A stretch of DNA of 64,000 nucleotides from Flavobacterium hydatis (GTDB lineage: Bacteria > Bacteroidota > Bacteroidia > Flavobacteriales > Flavobacteriaceae): NCBI RefSeq assembly GCF_000737695.1, contig NZ_JPRM01000009.1, positions 1 to 64,000 of the forward strand. Direction: 5' to 3'. The position numbers and the translations under genes are program-made. The notes under the pieces are model-generated. The model was not told the DNA's origin. It did not search any database and saw only the letters and a list, made by a program, of their open reading frames with translations. Shown one piece after another: positions 56,761 to 64,000 of this stretch (position 1 is the stretch's first letter; every line of letters begins with the position of its first letter).

Positions 56761-57912
56761 TTACTGTACTCCTTTATGATCTTTATAATCGTTAATTGCT
56801 TTTTGATACAATGCCTCATATTTTGGTAATACGTTTTTAATATCAAATTTCTTAGCAACCTCAAGCGCATTAGCCTTAAACACATTCAGTGTTGCGTCAT
56901 CTTTAAGAATCTTTAGCGCATTTACAGCCATTTCTTCCACTTTACCCACATCGCTTAAGTAACCCGAATAACCATCAAAGTTTACCTCAGGCAAACCACC
57001 CGAGTTACTAGAAATCACAGGAACACCACAAGACATTGCTTCAAGCGCAGCCAGACCAAAACTTTCCGTTTCAGACGGTAACAAGAATAAATCCGTAAAA
57101 CACAAGATTTTATCAATCTCGTTACTATTCCCAAAAAAGATTACTTTATCATAAATCCCTAATTCCTGACATAAATTTTCGGCTTTCTCCTTTTCAGGCC
57201 CATCACCTACCATCATTAATTTTGCTGGAATCTCTTTCTGGATATTATAAAAAATCTTGATAATATCCGGGATACGTTTTACTTTTCTAAAATTACTAAT
57301 ATGTGTAATAATACGTTCGTTTTCCTTTGCCATAACATAACGATGACAAGGAGCATCAGGATCTTTCTTAACCTTATCCAATTCAATAAAATTAGGAATC
57401 ACCTTAATCTTATTCTTGATATTAAATAATTTTAATGTATCATCTTTCAAACTCTGAGAAACCGAAGTCACATAATCTGATTTATTAATACTAAAAGTTA
57501 CAGCAGGTTTATAAAACGGATGATTTCCTACCAACGTAATATCCGTTCCGTGAAGCGTTGTAATCATCGGAATATGAATCCCTTCATTTTTAAGCATTTG
57601 CTTCGCCATATAGCCCGCATACGCATGAGGAATAGCATAATGCACATGAAGCAACTCAATCTTATACAACTTAACCATATCTACCAATTTGCTTGACAAA
57701 GCCAACTCATACGGCTGATAGTGAAACAAAGGATATTCAGGAACGTTTACTTCATGATAATGTACATTAGGATTCAAAAGCGCCAACCTAACAGGCTGAC
57801 TATAAGTTATAAAGTGAATTTCGTGACCACGTCTTGCTAATTCAAGACCGAGCTCTGTTGCTACAACCCCGCTCCCACCAAAAGTAGGATAACAAACTAT
57901 TGCTATTTTCAT
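56761..57912 (-). CDS. bshA: N-acetyl-alpha-D-glucosaminyl L-malate synthase
   Basis: BshA is a GT4 retaining glycosyltransferase that joins GlcNAc from UDP-GlcNAc to L-malate, the first step of bacillithiol synthesis. The 383-residue protein begins MKIAIVCYPTFGGSGVVATELG and has HVHYAIPHAYA, TTLHGTDITLVG and the GT4 acceptor/donor block PSETESFGLAALEAMSCGVPVISSNSGGLPEV. These are BshA hallmarks. bshB and bshC are not in the window. Confidence 0.96.
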   Translation of the reverse strand: MKIAIVCYPTFGGSGVVATELGLELARRGHEIHFITYSQPVRLALLNPNVHYHEVNVPEYPLFHYQPYELALSSKLVDMVKLYKIELLHVHYAIPHAYAGYMAKQMLKNEGIHIPMITTLHGTDITLVGNHPFYKPAVTFSINKSDYVTSVSQSLKDDTLKLFNIKNKIKVIPNFIELDKVKKDPDAPCHRYVMAKENERIITHISNFRKVKRIPDIIKIFYNIQKEIPAKLMMVGDGPEKEKAENLCQELGIYDKVIFFGNSNEIDKILCFTDLFLLPSETESFGLAALEAMSCGVPVISSNSGGLPEVNFDGYSGYLSDVGKVEEMAVNALKILKDDATLNVFKANALEVAKKFDIKNVLPKYEALYQKAINDYKDHKGVQ

Positions 57913-58242
57913 GTATTAATTTTAGTCTTACGAAAGTACTTAAAATTAATCTTCAATTGAAATTTTAGAATGTTAATAATATTCAACCATTAGAGTTTCT
58001 AATTTTCAGAAGCAGAAGTTTTCATTTCCAAAAGAACCTACTGTCCCGCTGTGCACTATATCTTTTTCAGTCAAAAAAAGGCTAAAAAAGGATATCGCTC
58101 CCATCGGGGCTAGATCTGAGATTTAGTTTATATAAGGTGTTATTAGACAACAATACATCACACCGCAACAACCTTTGTCAAAGTTCAAAACTTTGACAAA
58201 GGTTTCCAATATTATGAACAAAACAATAAATTCATAAAAGCT
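57913..58242. repeat. Intergenic region with decayed repeats and a perfect palindrome
   Basis: The 330-base gap holds a phrase CTACTGTCCCGCTGTGCACT and GGATATCGCTCCCATCGGGG that look like a decayed repeat unit, then a perfect hairpin: AACCTTTGTCAAAGTT (58170-58185), three-base loop, AACTTTGACAAAGGTT (58189-58204). No T tract follows, so it is not a clear terminator. I see no gene here. Confidence 0.6.
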
Positions 58243-58689
58243 TTATTCAAAAATTCGAATACTGAAATTTGGTTTTCTTTCATCGCTATTCTCTTTCCAA
58301 CTATCATAAACGAACTCTTCTAATTGTTGCAGTAATTGCTTATCAATTACAATTTCTGTTGCTTCTAAAAAAGCCAAAATACCAGTATAACCAATAATTG
58401 TCGGGTTTGTATCAGTCATTGGCTTACCTTCCACTTTATTTATAACAATTTTCCAAAAATCAGAACTAAACGAAAGAGCAAACTCCAAACCTGCAATTAA
58501 TCCTTTTTTCCAAGATTCCATACCTTCGCTCCCCACATCTATTGAGTGATTACTGTAGCCCATTCCAGAATAATTCTCAATGATTTCATTTTTTATTTCA
58601 CTCTTTTCAATATCTAAATTCACAATAGCAAAATATGACTTACCATTTTTATATTTCAACCAGCGATAATCATTATCAGAATTTCTCAT
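58243..58689 (-). CDS. Cytoplasmic protein of unknown function
   Basis: The 148-residue protein has no signal peptide or membrane segment. It is acidic, with an N-terminal beta-like half (YRWLKYKNGKSYFAIVNLDIEKSEIKNEIIENY) and a helical C-terminal half (TIIGYTGILAFLEATEIVIDKQLLQQLEEFVYDSWKEN). I do not recognise a family. Its size, lone position and AT-rich flanks with repeats would suit an accessory or immunity-like gene, but there is no toxin beside it. Confidence 0.65.
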   Translation of the reverse strand: MRNSDNDYRWLKYKNGKSYFAIVNLDIEKSEIKNEIIENYSGMGYSNHSIDVGSEGMESWKKGLIAGLEFALSFSSDFWKIVINKVEGKPMTDTNPTIIGYTGILAFLEATEIVIDKQLLQQLEEFVYDSWKENSDERKPNFSIRIFE

Positions 58690-58789
58690 TTCAAATATAA
58701 TTTATTCAAGTTTATACAAATGTGTATACAGCACCAATTACTTACAACTACAACAAATAAAACTCATACATAAATATAGCTTTTAGACA

Positions 58790-58824
58790 AAAAAAAGGCA
58801 TAAAATCTAAATTTTATGCCTCTT
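58790..58824 (-). terminator. Terminator of the gene 58847-59329
   Basis: GGCATAAAAT (58797-58806) pairs with ATTTTATGCC (58811-58820). Eight T follow on the minus strand, 25 bases past the stop. Confidence 0.9.
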
Positions 58825-58846
58825 ATGATTTATCTCTAATACAGAT

Positions 58847-59329
58847 TTAAAAAAATCTACTATGCCAGCTATCTGCTGCGGGAACTTCCCAAGATTCATT
58901 AAACTCTTCTATATTATTTACTAGGTTATTAAAAACAATAGTGTTCTCAGTAACTGCTTTATCTTTAACCATTTTCTTAAAATCAATCAATGGTTTATGA
59001 GCAATATGTTCGCCTAGTTTAAACGTAACGTTCATCTTATCTAGTAAGTCTACATTATATTTTTTCTCCAAACTTTGGATAAATTCTACCGAAGAATCGA
59101 TAGAACAACCCGTTGCAGCTTGTACATCTTGATTTACAGCAATAATTATAAATCTGTTATATTTAAGCAAATATGATGATTCTAAACTAGTTCCGTGTGC
59201 AGCCCAAGATTCAAGGAAATCTTGTAAAGCAGTTTCGATTTCAGAAAATTCTTCGTCCGAGAACTTTCTATTGGATTGATAAATCCAAATCCTTGATTCA
59301 CCGGGTAAATTTTCAAAAGGAATATACAT
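58847..59329 (-). CDS. Conserved Bacteroidota protein (often misnamed ABC transporter ATPase)
   Basis: The 160-residue soluble protein begins MYIPFENLPGESRIWIYQSNRKFSDEE and ends in SWEVPAADSWHSRFF, both strongly typical of a Bacteroidota family. Databases often call it an ABC transporter ATPase, yet no Walker A, Walker B or signature motif can be seen. A conserved Cys occurs in ATGCSIDSS. It is the last gene of the minus-strand run beginning with the amidase, 93 bases after the CCG Fe-S protein. Function unknown. Confidence 0.85.
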   Translation of the reverse strand: MYIPFENLPGESRIWIYQSNRKFSDEEFSEIETALQDFLESWAAHGTSLESSYLLKYNRFIIIAVNQDVQAATGCSIDSSVEFIQSLEKKYNVDLLDKMNVTFKLGEHIAHKPLIDFKKMVKDKAVTENTIVFNNLVNNIEEFNESWEVPAADSWHSRFF

Positions 59330-59374
59330 TTTAATTTTATTTTAAATTATTGGATTTTAGATTTGAGAAGTTTC

Positions 59375-59422
59375 AAGTAAAAAACTTAGAACCTTAGCAT
59401 CTAAGCAACTCAGAACCTTAGT
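59375..59422. repeat. Degenerate 'CTTAGAACCTTAG' repeat, second locus
   Basis: ACTTAGAACCTTAGCATC, TAAGCAACTCAGAACCTTAG follow one another immediately after the stop of the gene at 59423. Same family and same position relative to a stop codon as 1698-1747. Confidence 0.55.
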
Positions 59423-60214
59423 TTACAAATCCTGTGCATTAGCGATTAACTCGGCAATATCCATTACTTTAGTTTCAGCTTCTTTTTCTTTATTTTTAAT
59501 ACCATCCGTTAGCATCGTATTACAAAACGGACAAGCAGCAGCAATAATATCTGGTTTTACTTCCAGAGCATCTTCAGTACGCAATACGTTTACTTCTTTG
59601 TTTCCAGGCTCAGCATCTTTAAACATTTGCGCTCCACCAGCTCCACAACATAATCCGTTTGCTTTAGAGCGTTTCATTTCGACCAACTCAATATCAAGCT
59701 TCTCGATTAACTCTCTTGGTGCTTCATATATTTTATTAGCTCTTCCTAAATAACAAGGATCATGAAACGTAATACGTTTTCCTTTAAACTGCCCACCCTC
59801 AATGGTTAATCGACCATCATCAAGCAACGATTTTAAGAATTCTGTATGGTGTACAACTTCATATTTTCCGCCAAGTTCAGGATACTCGTTTTTTATCGTA
59901 TTAAAACAATGCGGACAAGCTGTAACTATTTTTTTTGCTTCATAAGCATTCAGAACCTCAATGTTCATCATAGCTTGCATCTGAAACAAAAACTCATTTC
60001 CAGCACGTTTTGCAGGATCTCCTGTACAACTTTCTTCTGTACCAAGAACTGCAAAAGAGACATCTGCACGATTTAATATTCGCACAAACGCTTTTGTGAT
60101 TTTCTTTGCTCTATCATCAAAACTTCCTGCACAACCTACCCAAAATAAAACTTCTGGTTGTTTTCCTTGGGCTAGCATTTCTGCCATTGTTGGCACAACT
60201 AAACTTTCTGACAT
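59423..60214 (-). CDS. Fe-S protein with two CCG domains (HdrB/LutA/GlpC-like)
   Basis: The 263-residue soluble protein has two cysteine-rich (CCG) domains. The first includes VGCAGSFDDRAKK and ACPHCFN; the second DPCYLGR, GLCCGAGGAQ and ACPFCNTML. Such domains hold a special [4Fe-4S] centre in heterodisulfide reductase B, LutA, GlpC and similar electron-transfer subunits. Upstream, the gene at 60343 encodes its likely membrane partner, and together they would pass electrons from a quinone or heme to an unknown acceptor. Confidence 0.88.
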   Translation of the reverse strand: MSESLVVPTMAEMLAQGKQPEVLFWVGCAGSFDDRAKKITKAFVRILNRADVSFAVLGTEESCTGDPAKRAGNEFLFQMQAMMNIEVLNAYEAKKIVTACPHCFNTIKNEYPELGGKYEVVHHTEFLKSLLDDGRLTIEGGQFKGKRITFHDPCYLGRANKIYEAPRELIEKLDIELVEMKRSKANGLCCGAGGAQMFKDAEPGNKEVNVLRTEDALEVKPDIIAAACPFCNTMLTDGIKNKEKEAETKVMDIAELIANAQDL

Positions 60215-60219
60215 CTTCT

Positions 60220-60340
60220 TTTGTTGTTAAATCGGTTAATCGTTTACTTGGTTAATCGTACTCTTTACTATAACCTTACTAAAAACCTTTAATATTTTAT
60301 TCAATCGCTTAAATGGATAAACAAATAACCCTTTAAACTA
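60220..60340. repeat. Degenerate 'GGTTAATCG' repeat, Fe-S gene gap
   Basis: AATCGGTTAATCGTTTAC, TTGGTTAATCG, CAATCGCTTAAATGG and ATAAACAAATAACCC fill the gap between the two Fe-S genes. It belongs to the family seen between pyrR and pyrB. Confidence 0.5.
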
Positions 60341-60342
60341 TC

Positions 60343-61683
60343 TTAATTTTCGTTTTTCCAGTTCAATCTATCTTGCTGATTGTATTGCCATGGCGCTCCA
60401 TTATTCTCAATATTTGTCATCATCGCGTTTAATGGCATTGGCGCAGCACTTTGCTCCATAACCAAGTAACGACGCATATCCATGATAATCGATAACGGAC
60501 TAATATTTACAGGACATTCCTCCACACATGCATTACATGATGTACAAGCCCATAATTCTTCTGGAGTGATATAATCATTTAATAAAGACTTATTATCTGG
60601 AACAAAAACTCCTTTATTAGCATCTATATTTTTACCTACTTCTTGTAACCTATCTCTTGTATCCATCATAATCTTACGAGGAGACAATTTTTTTCCTGTT
60701 TGATTTGCAGGACAAGACGAAGTACAACGACCACATTCTGTACAAGTGTAAGCATTTAATAACTGAACCCAGTTTAAATCCTGAACATCACTTGCACCAA
60801 ATTTAGCTGGTGCAGCATTTTCATCTGCTGGAGGCGCTGCTGCAAAAGGATCAGCATTAGGATCCATCATTAATTTAACCTCTTTTGTAACCGATTCAAG
60901 ATTATCAAATTGACCTTCAGGTTTCAAATTAGCAAAATACGTATTTGGGAAAGCCAATAAAATATGTAAATGCTTAGAGAAGTACAAGTAGTTCATAAAA
61001 ATTAAGATACCTGTAATATGTAACCACCAAAATGCTTCTGATAGTAACATTACCAACTCATTTGACATTCCGTTGAAAATTGGCGCTATAAATTGACTTA
61101 CAGGAAAACTTCCTGCTTTATGAAAATGTGAAAATCCTCCTGGAACATTTTGCAAATGAAAATCCGAAGCATTCATCAATAAAAATAAAGCCATTAATAC
61201 AACCTCAAAATACAAGATGTAATTTGCATCGTTTTTAGGGAATCCATTTAGATCTGGATTAATAAAACGCTTCAATCGAATAACATTTCTTCTTATCCAG
61301 AAAACTGATACCGCAACTAGAACTAATAATGCTAATATTTCAAAAGAACCAATAAGTACGTCATATACAGGTCCTAAATATGGAGCAAATACTCTATGTG
61401 TACCAAATAAACCATCAATAATGATTTCGAGTAATTCGATATTTATAATAATAAAACCAACATAAACAACAATATGCAATACTCCTGCAATTGGTCTTTT
61501 TACCATTTTAGACTGACCAAGGGCAATCATAGCCATGTTTGTCCAACGCGCTTTAGAATTATCTTTACGGTCTACATCTACACCAAGTTTTATGTTTCGG
61601 ATGATTTTTTTTACGCTAGACGCAAAAAATCCAAAACCAATGATAAGAAGAATGGCAAATAAAATATTATCTAAATAACTCAT
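60343..61683 (-). CDS. Membrane Fe-S oxidoreductase (HdrC/NarI-like fusion)
   Basis: The 446-residue protein has about five or six transmembrane helices in the first 260 residues, with several His residues suited to heme b or quinone sites. After a linker rich in Ala and Pro it has two 4Fe-4S motifs: CTECGRCTSSCP (from Cys314) and CTSCNACVEECP (from Cys380). This is the HdrE/NarI-type membrane domain fused to an HdrC-like ferredoxin domain. It starts nine bases after the MCE gene stop and should work with the CCG protein at 59423. Confidence 0.88.
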   Translation of the reverse strand: MSYLDNILFAILLIIGFGFFASSVKKIIRNIKLGVDVDRKDNSKARWTNMAMIALGQSKMVKRPIAGVLHIVVYVGFIIINIELLEIIIDGLFGTHRVFAPYLGPVYDVLIGSFEILALLVLVAVSVFWIRRNVIRLKRFINPDLNGFPKNDANYILYFEVVLMALFLLMNASDFHLQNVPGGFSHFHKAGSFPVSQFIAPIFNGMSNELVMLLSEAFWWLHITGILIFMNYLYFSKHLHILLAFPNTYFANLKPEGQFDNLESVTKEVKLMMDPNADPFAAAPPADENAAPAKFGASDVQDLNWVQLLNAYTCTECGRCTSSCPANQTGKKLSPRKIMMDTRDRLQEVGKNIDANKGVFVPDNKSLLNDYITPEELWACTSCNACVEECPVNISPLSIIMDMRRYLVMEQSAAPMPLNAMMTNIENNGAPWQYNQQDRLNWKNEN

Positions 61684-61692
61684 ATTTTAAGC

Positions 61693-62652
61693 TTATTTTT
61701 TAGAAATCGAATCGTTTACTGGAGCTACGTATGGTTTGTTTTTCTTACCAAAAAGAGAAACGTTTACATAACGTGTTGGCGACAAACGCACATCTTGTAA
61801 TAGCAACTCTAATTCTTTAGATGTTGCTTGTAAGTTATTATAAAGCGCTTCGTCTTTTAATAATTTACCCATTGTACCTTTACCTGAATTTAACCCATTC
61901 ATTATACCATCAACTTTAGCCAATGTTTGGTTTAAATTTCTAACCGTTTTACCTAAATCTGCTTTATTTAAAGAGTCTGACATTTTAGAAAAATTCCCAG
62001 AAACTTTATTAAAGTTTGTAACAATACCGTTAATTTGGTTTTTGTTAGTATCTAAAATTGAATTTACACTAGCAGAAGCTTTATGAAATTGAGCCATAGT
62101 TTGGCTTAATTCTGCTAAACTCTTTTTTAAATCCTCTTGTCCTTTTTGATCTAGGATATTATTTAATCCAGAAACTAGTTTATCTATATTAACTAGCATC
62201 TTCTCTACTTTATCCTGAACTGGAGCTAATTTATCTGCTAAACCTTCTGTTAAACCAAGTTTAGTAGTTCCTTTTAACATTTGTCCTTCTTCTGCAGGTT
62301 GTTTATCATTAAAATCTGGTAGGATTGCAATTTGTTTTCCTCCAATAAATCCAGGCTCATATATAGATGCTACACTAGATTTAGAGATTGGGAAATCAGT
62401 TTTTAACTGTAATTCCACTAATAATTTCCCTGTAGCTTCGTTAATTTTTATACCATTAATTTTACCAATTGCTAAACCATTTAAGGTAACAGGTGCAGAT
62501 GTAGCTAATCCTTCTACATTATCATATTCAACATAAAATGTCTTGTAGTTTGTAAAGAGGTCTTTGCCTTTTAGAAAGCTATACCCCCAAATAAATAATA
62601 AAATTGATGCGATGACTAAAATAGCCGTTTTAATTTCTCTTGTTAGTTTCAA
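61693..62652 (-). CDS. MCE/MlaD-family lipid-transport protein
   Basis: The 319-residue protein has an N-terminal transmembrane helix (TAILVIASILLFIWGYSFL), one MCE domain (about 38-115, YKTFYVEYDNVEGLATSAPVTLNGLAIGKINGI), and a long helical tail (about 125-290) rich in Leu, Lys and Asn. MlaD proteins shuttle phospholipids between membranes. The start is a TTG at 62652 (MKLTREIKTAIL); no ATG is in frame. Partner Mla ATPase and permease genes are not adjacent, which is usual in this phylum. Confidence 0.9.
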   Translation of the reverse strand: MKLTREIKTAILVIASILLFIWGYSFLKGKDLFTNYKTFYVEYDNVEGLATSAPVTLNGLAIGKINGIKINEATGKLLVELQLKTDFPISKSSVASIYEPGFIGGKQIAILPDFNDKQPAEEGQMLKGTTKLGLTEGLADKLAPVQDKVEKMLVNIDKLVSGLNNILDQKGQEDLKKSLAELSQTMAQFHKASASVNSILDTNKNQINGIVTNFNKVSGNFSKMSDSLNKADLGKTVRNLNQTLAKVDGIMNGLNSGKGTMGKLLKDEALYNNLQATSKELELLLQDVRLSPTRYVNVSLFGKKNKPYVAPVNDSISKK

Positions 62653-62703
62653 AATTGTAAGTGTTTGTACAAATTTAATATAAAAATATTGAACTTGTAA
62701 TTA

Positions 62704-63858
62704 TTATTTAAGCGAGTCTTGGATACTAATTTTTTCTCCATTTTTAAATGCAATCAAAAAAGCAGAGTCAAACCCCTTATCTTTTGCTTCTTGCAAATAT
62801 TTTTTTGCTTGATTATAATCCGCTGTTTGTTGGTAGGTGTATTTATAAACATTATTCTCATATACTACAGAAACCCCAGATAATCCTTTAAAGTTTGCTG
62901 GAGACAATGGTGTCTTTTTTATACTTGCCAAAAGTTGTACCTTATATATAGAACCTGTTAAATTAGGTTTTACAGTAGTTTTTTGAGCTGGCGCCGTATT
63001 TACATTTCTTACTGGTGTAGAATCTTTAACTGCATTTTCGATCATCTTAGTAGATGGTTTTTCATCGGCAGCATCAGCAGAACCTGTACCAAAATATTCT
63101 TTTTTATAACTGATAATAGCTTCGGCAATAGCCTTTGCATATTCATTTTGTCCCGCTTCAGAATTTAAAATATCTCCTTCTGTCGGATTAGAAATAAAAC
63201 CTGTTTCTACCAAAACTCTTGGCATATATGCTTTATGAAGTACCATAAATGGAGCTTGTTTTACTCCACCATGACGTAATTTTTTTCCAAGAACATCAAA
63301 TCCCTCTTCAATTTTACTTGCTAATGCAATACTATAATCTAAATATTCTTCTTGCATTAATGTCATTCCAATCATAGATTCTGGCGAATTAGGATCGAAA
63401 CCTTCATATTTACGTTTATAATCTTTCTCTAAAGTAATAACAGAGTTCTCTTTTTTTGCCGCTTCAAGATTCGAAGCAATTTTATTCATACCCATAACAT
63501 AGGTTTCTGTACCAAATGCAGCAGTATTTTTGTTTGCATTACAGTGTATAGACACAAAAATATTAGAGTTAGCTCTATTGGCAATGTTGGCTCTTTCGAC
63601 CAAATCTATAAAAACATCCGTTTTTCGAGTATAAATAACATCAACATTCGGATAAGATTCTAGTAATTTACCTACTTTTAAAACAATAGCCAAAGCAATA
63701 TTTTTTTCAATCCTTCCGCTATAAACGGCTCCAAAATCGTGATCTCCATGACCTGCATCCAAAGTCACTTTAAACACATTGGACTGGCTATAAGCAGAAA
63801 ACGATATTATAGTTAGAAATAAACTAAATATTACCCTAATTTTGCTAAATATATTCAT
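62704..63858 (-). CDS. N-acetylmuramoyl-L-alanine amidase with C-terminal SPOR-like domain
   Basis: The 384-residue exported protein has a signal peptide (MNIFSKIRVIFSLFLTIISFSAYSQ), an Amidase_3 domain (about 27-245) with zinc motifs DAGHGDHDFGA, VSIHCNANK and VETGFISNPTEG, a linker rich in Thr, Ala and Lys, and a C-terminal region (IYKVQLLASIKKTPLSPANFKGL ...) resembling a SPOR domain. It cuts stem peptides from murein during cell division. It heads the run amidase-MCE-Fe-S-Fe-S. ATG at 63858. Confidence 0.93.
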   Translation of the reverse strand: MNIFSKIRVIFSLFLTIISFSAYSQSNVFKVTLDAGHGDHDFGAVYSGRIEKNIALAIVLKVGKLLESYPNVDVIYTRKTDVFIDLVERANIANRANSNIFVSIHCNANKNTAAFGTETYVMGMNKIASNLEAAKKENSVITLEKDYKRKYEGFDPNSPESMIGMTLMQEEYLDYSIALASKIEEGFDVLGKKLRHGGVKQAPFMVLHKAYMPRVLVETGFISNPTEGDILNSEAGQNEYAKAIAEAIISYKKEYFGTGSADAADEKPSTKMIENAVKDSTPVRNVNTAPAQKTTVKPNLTGSIYKVQLLASIKKTPLSPANFKGLSGVSVVYENNVYKYTYQQTADYNQAKKYLQEAKDKGFDSAFLIAFKNGEKISIQDSLK

Positions 63859-64000
63859 AAATTTAAAAGTTAATTTTAATAAAACACAACTGTTATAATT
63901 TTTTCAATTGATTATTTTTGACAAAAAATTATATGTAAGTTTGACATGTCAAAAAACAAGCCATATTTTTACAAAAATAGTATTTAAACCTTTGCATACA
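63859..64000. promoter_or_regulatory. Upstream region of the amidase gene, window end
   Basis: The last 142 bases hold no gene. A perfect palindrome TTTGACATGTCAAA lies at 63940-63953. On the plus strand TAAGTTTG (63936-63943) fits a -7 box that would drive a gene beyond the window. The spacing to TTTG at 63917 is too short (15) for a standard promoter. Confidence 0.35.

Noticed and set aside
58847..59329. ABC transporter ATPase
   Set aside because: No Walker A, Walker B or LSGGQ motif exists in the 160 residues.

Overview
The window is about 64 kb of AT-rich chromosome from a member of the Bacteroidota, most likely a Flavobacterium close to F. johnsoniae. Reasons: SusC/SusD pairs, secreted enzymes ending in type IX secretion (T9SS) sorting domains, Bacteroidota-type promoters (TTTG, about 19-21 bases, TAnnTTTG or TATAA), BshA for bacillithiol, almost no Shine-Dalgarno sequences, and intergenic repeat families typical of the genus. 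I saw no rRNA, tRNA, CRISPR array, prophage or transposase. One RNA gene, the signal recognition particle RNA, lies at 43793-43885 on the minus strand.

Layout. 1-4839 is housekeeping on the minus strand: a CAP-domain lipoprotein, pdxH, and a run pyrR, pyrB, a STAS-like protein and RNase Z. 5155-6842 is a two-gene accessory insertion, a DUF262 (ParB/GmrS-like) protein overlapping a HEPN-like protein, which is a candidate defence module. 6843-14071 holds a secreted T9SS phosphoesterase, a DUF418 membrane protein, a 57-residue lipoprotein, an ABC-F ATPase and a dense set of intergenic palindromic repeats. 14072-17527 carries a TlpA-like thioredoxin, divergent from a four-gene unit: an Lgt-like membrane protein that lacks key Lgt residues, a radical SAM enzyme of tetraether-synthase (Tes, MJ0619) type, and two small paralogous membrane proteins.

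17706-40990 is a complete chitin utilisation locus resembling that of F. johnsoniae: a double-GH18 T9SS chitinase, a GH20 hexosaminidase, a NagB-PIG-L fusion deaminase, two SusC/SusD pairs, a LytS/LytTR two-component system and an FucP-type sugar transporter. Chitin would be cut outside the cell, the oligomers imported by SusCD, cut to GlcNAc in the periplasm, carried across the inner membrane by the MFS protein, and fed to glycolysis through NagB. The two susCD pairs come from a tandem duplication that left relics of flanking genes at its junction. Shared palindromes (GAAAACGTTTTC) and near-identical promoters sit at the same distance before both susC genes.

41188-64000 is mostly housekeeping: transaldolase, an SDR, SRP RNA, glutaminyl cyclase, histidine degradation (hutI, hutG), the RNA helicase RhlE, a TPR hybrid kinase, a dicarboxylate/amino acid symporter, aroC, an LpxH-like phosphoesterase, bshA, and a minus-strand run of amidase, MCE/MlaD protein and two Fe-S electron-transfer proteins.

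The best candidates for undescribed biology are the Lgt-like/Tes-like/small-membrane-protein unit (14945-17527), the DUF262-HEPN pair (5155-6842), and the duplicated, operator-bearing susC promoters.
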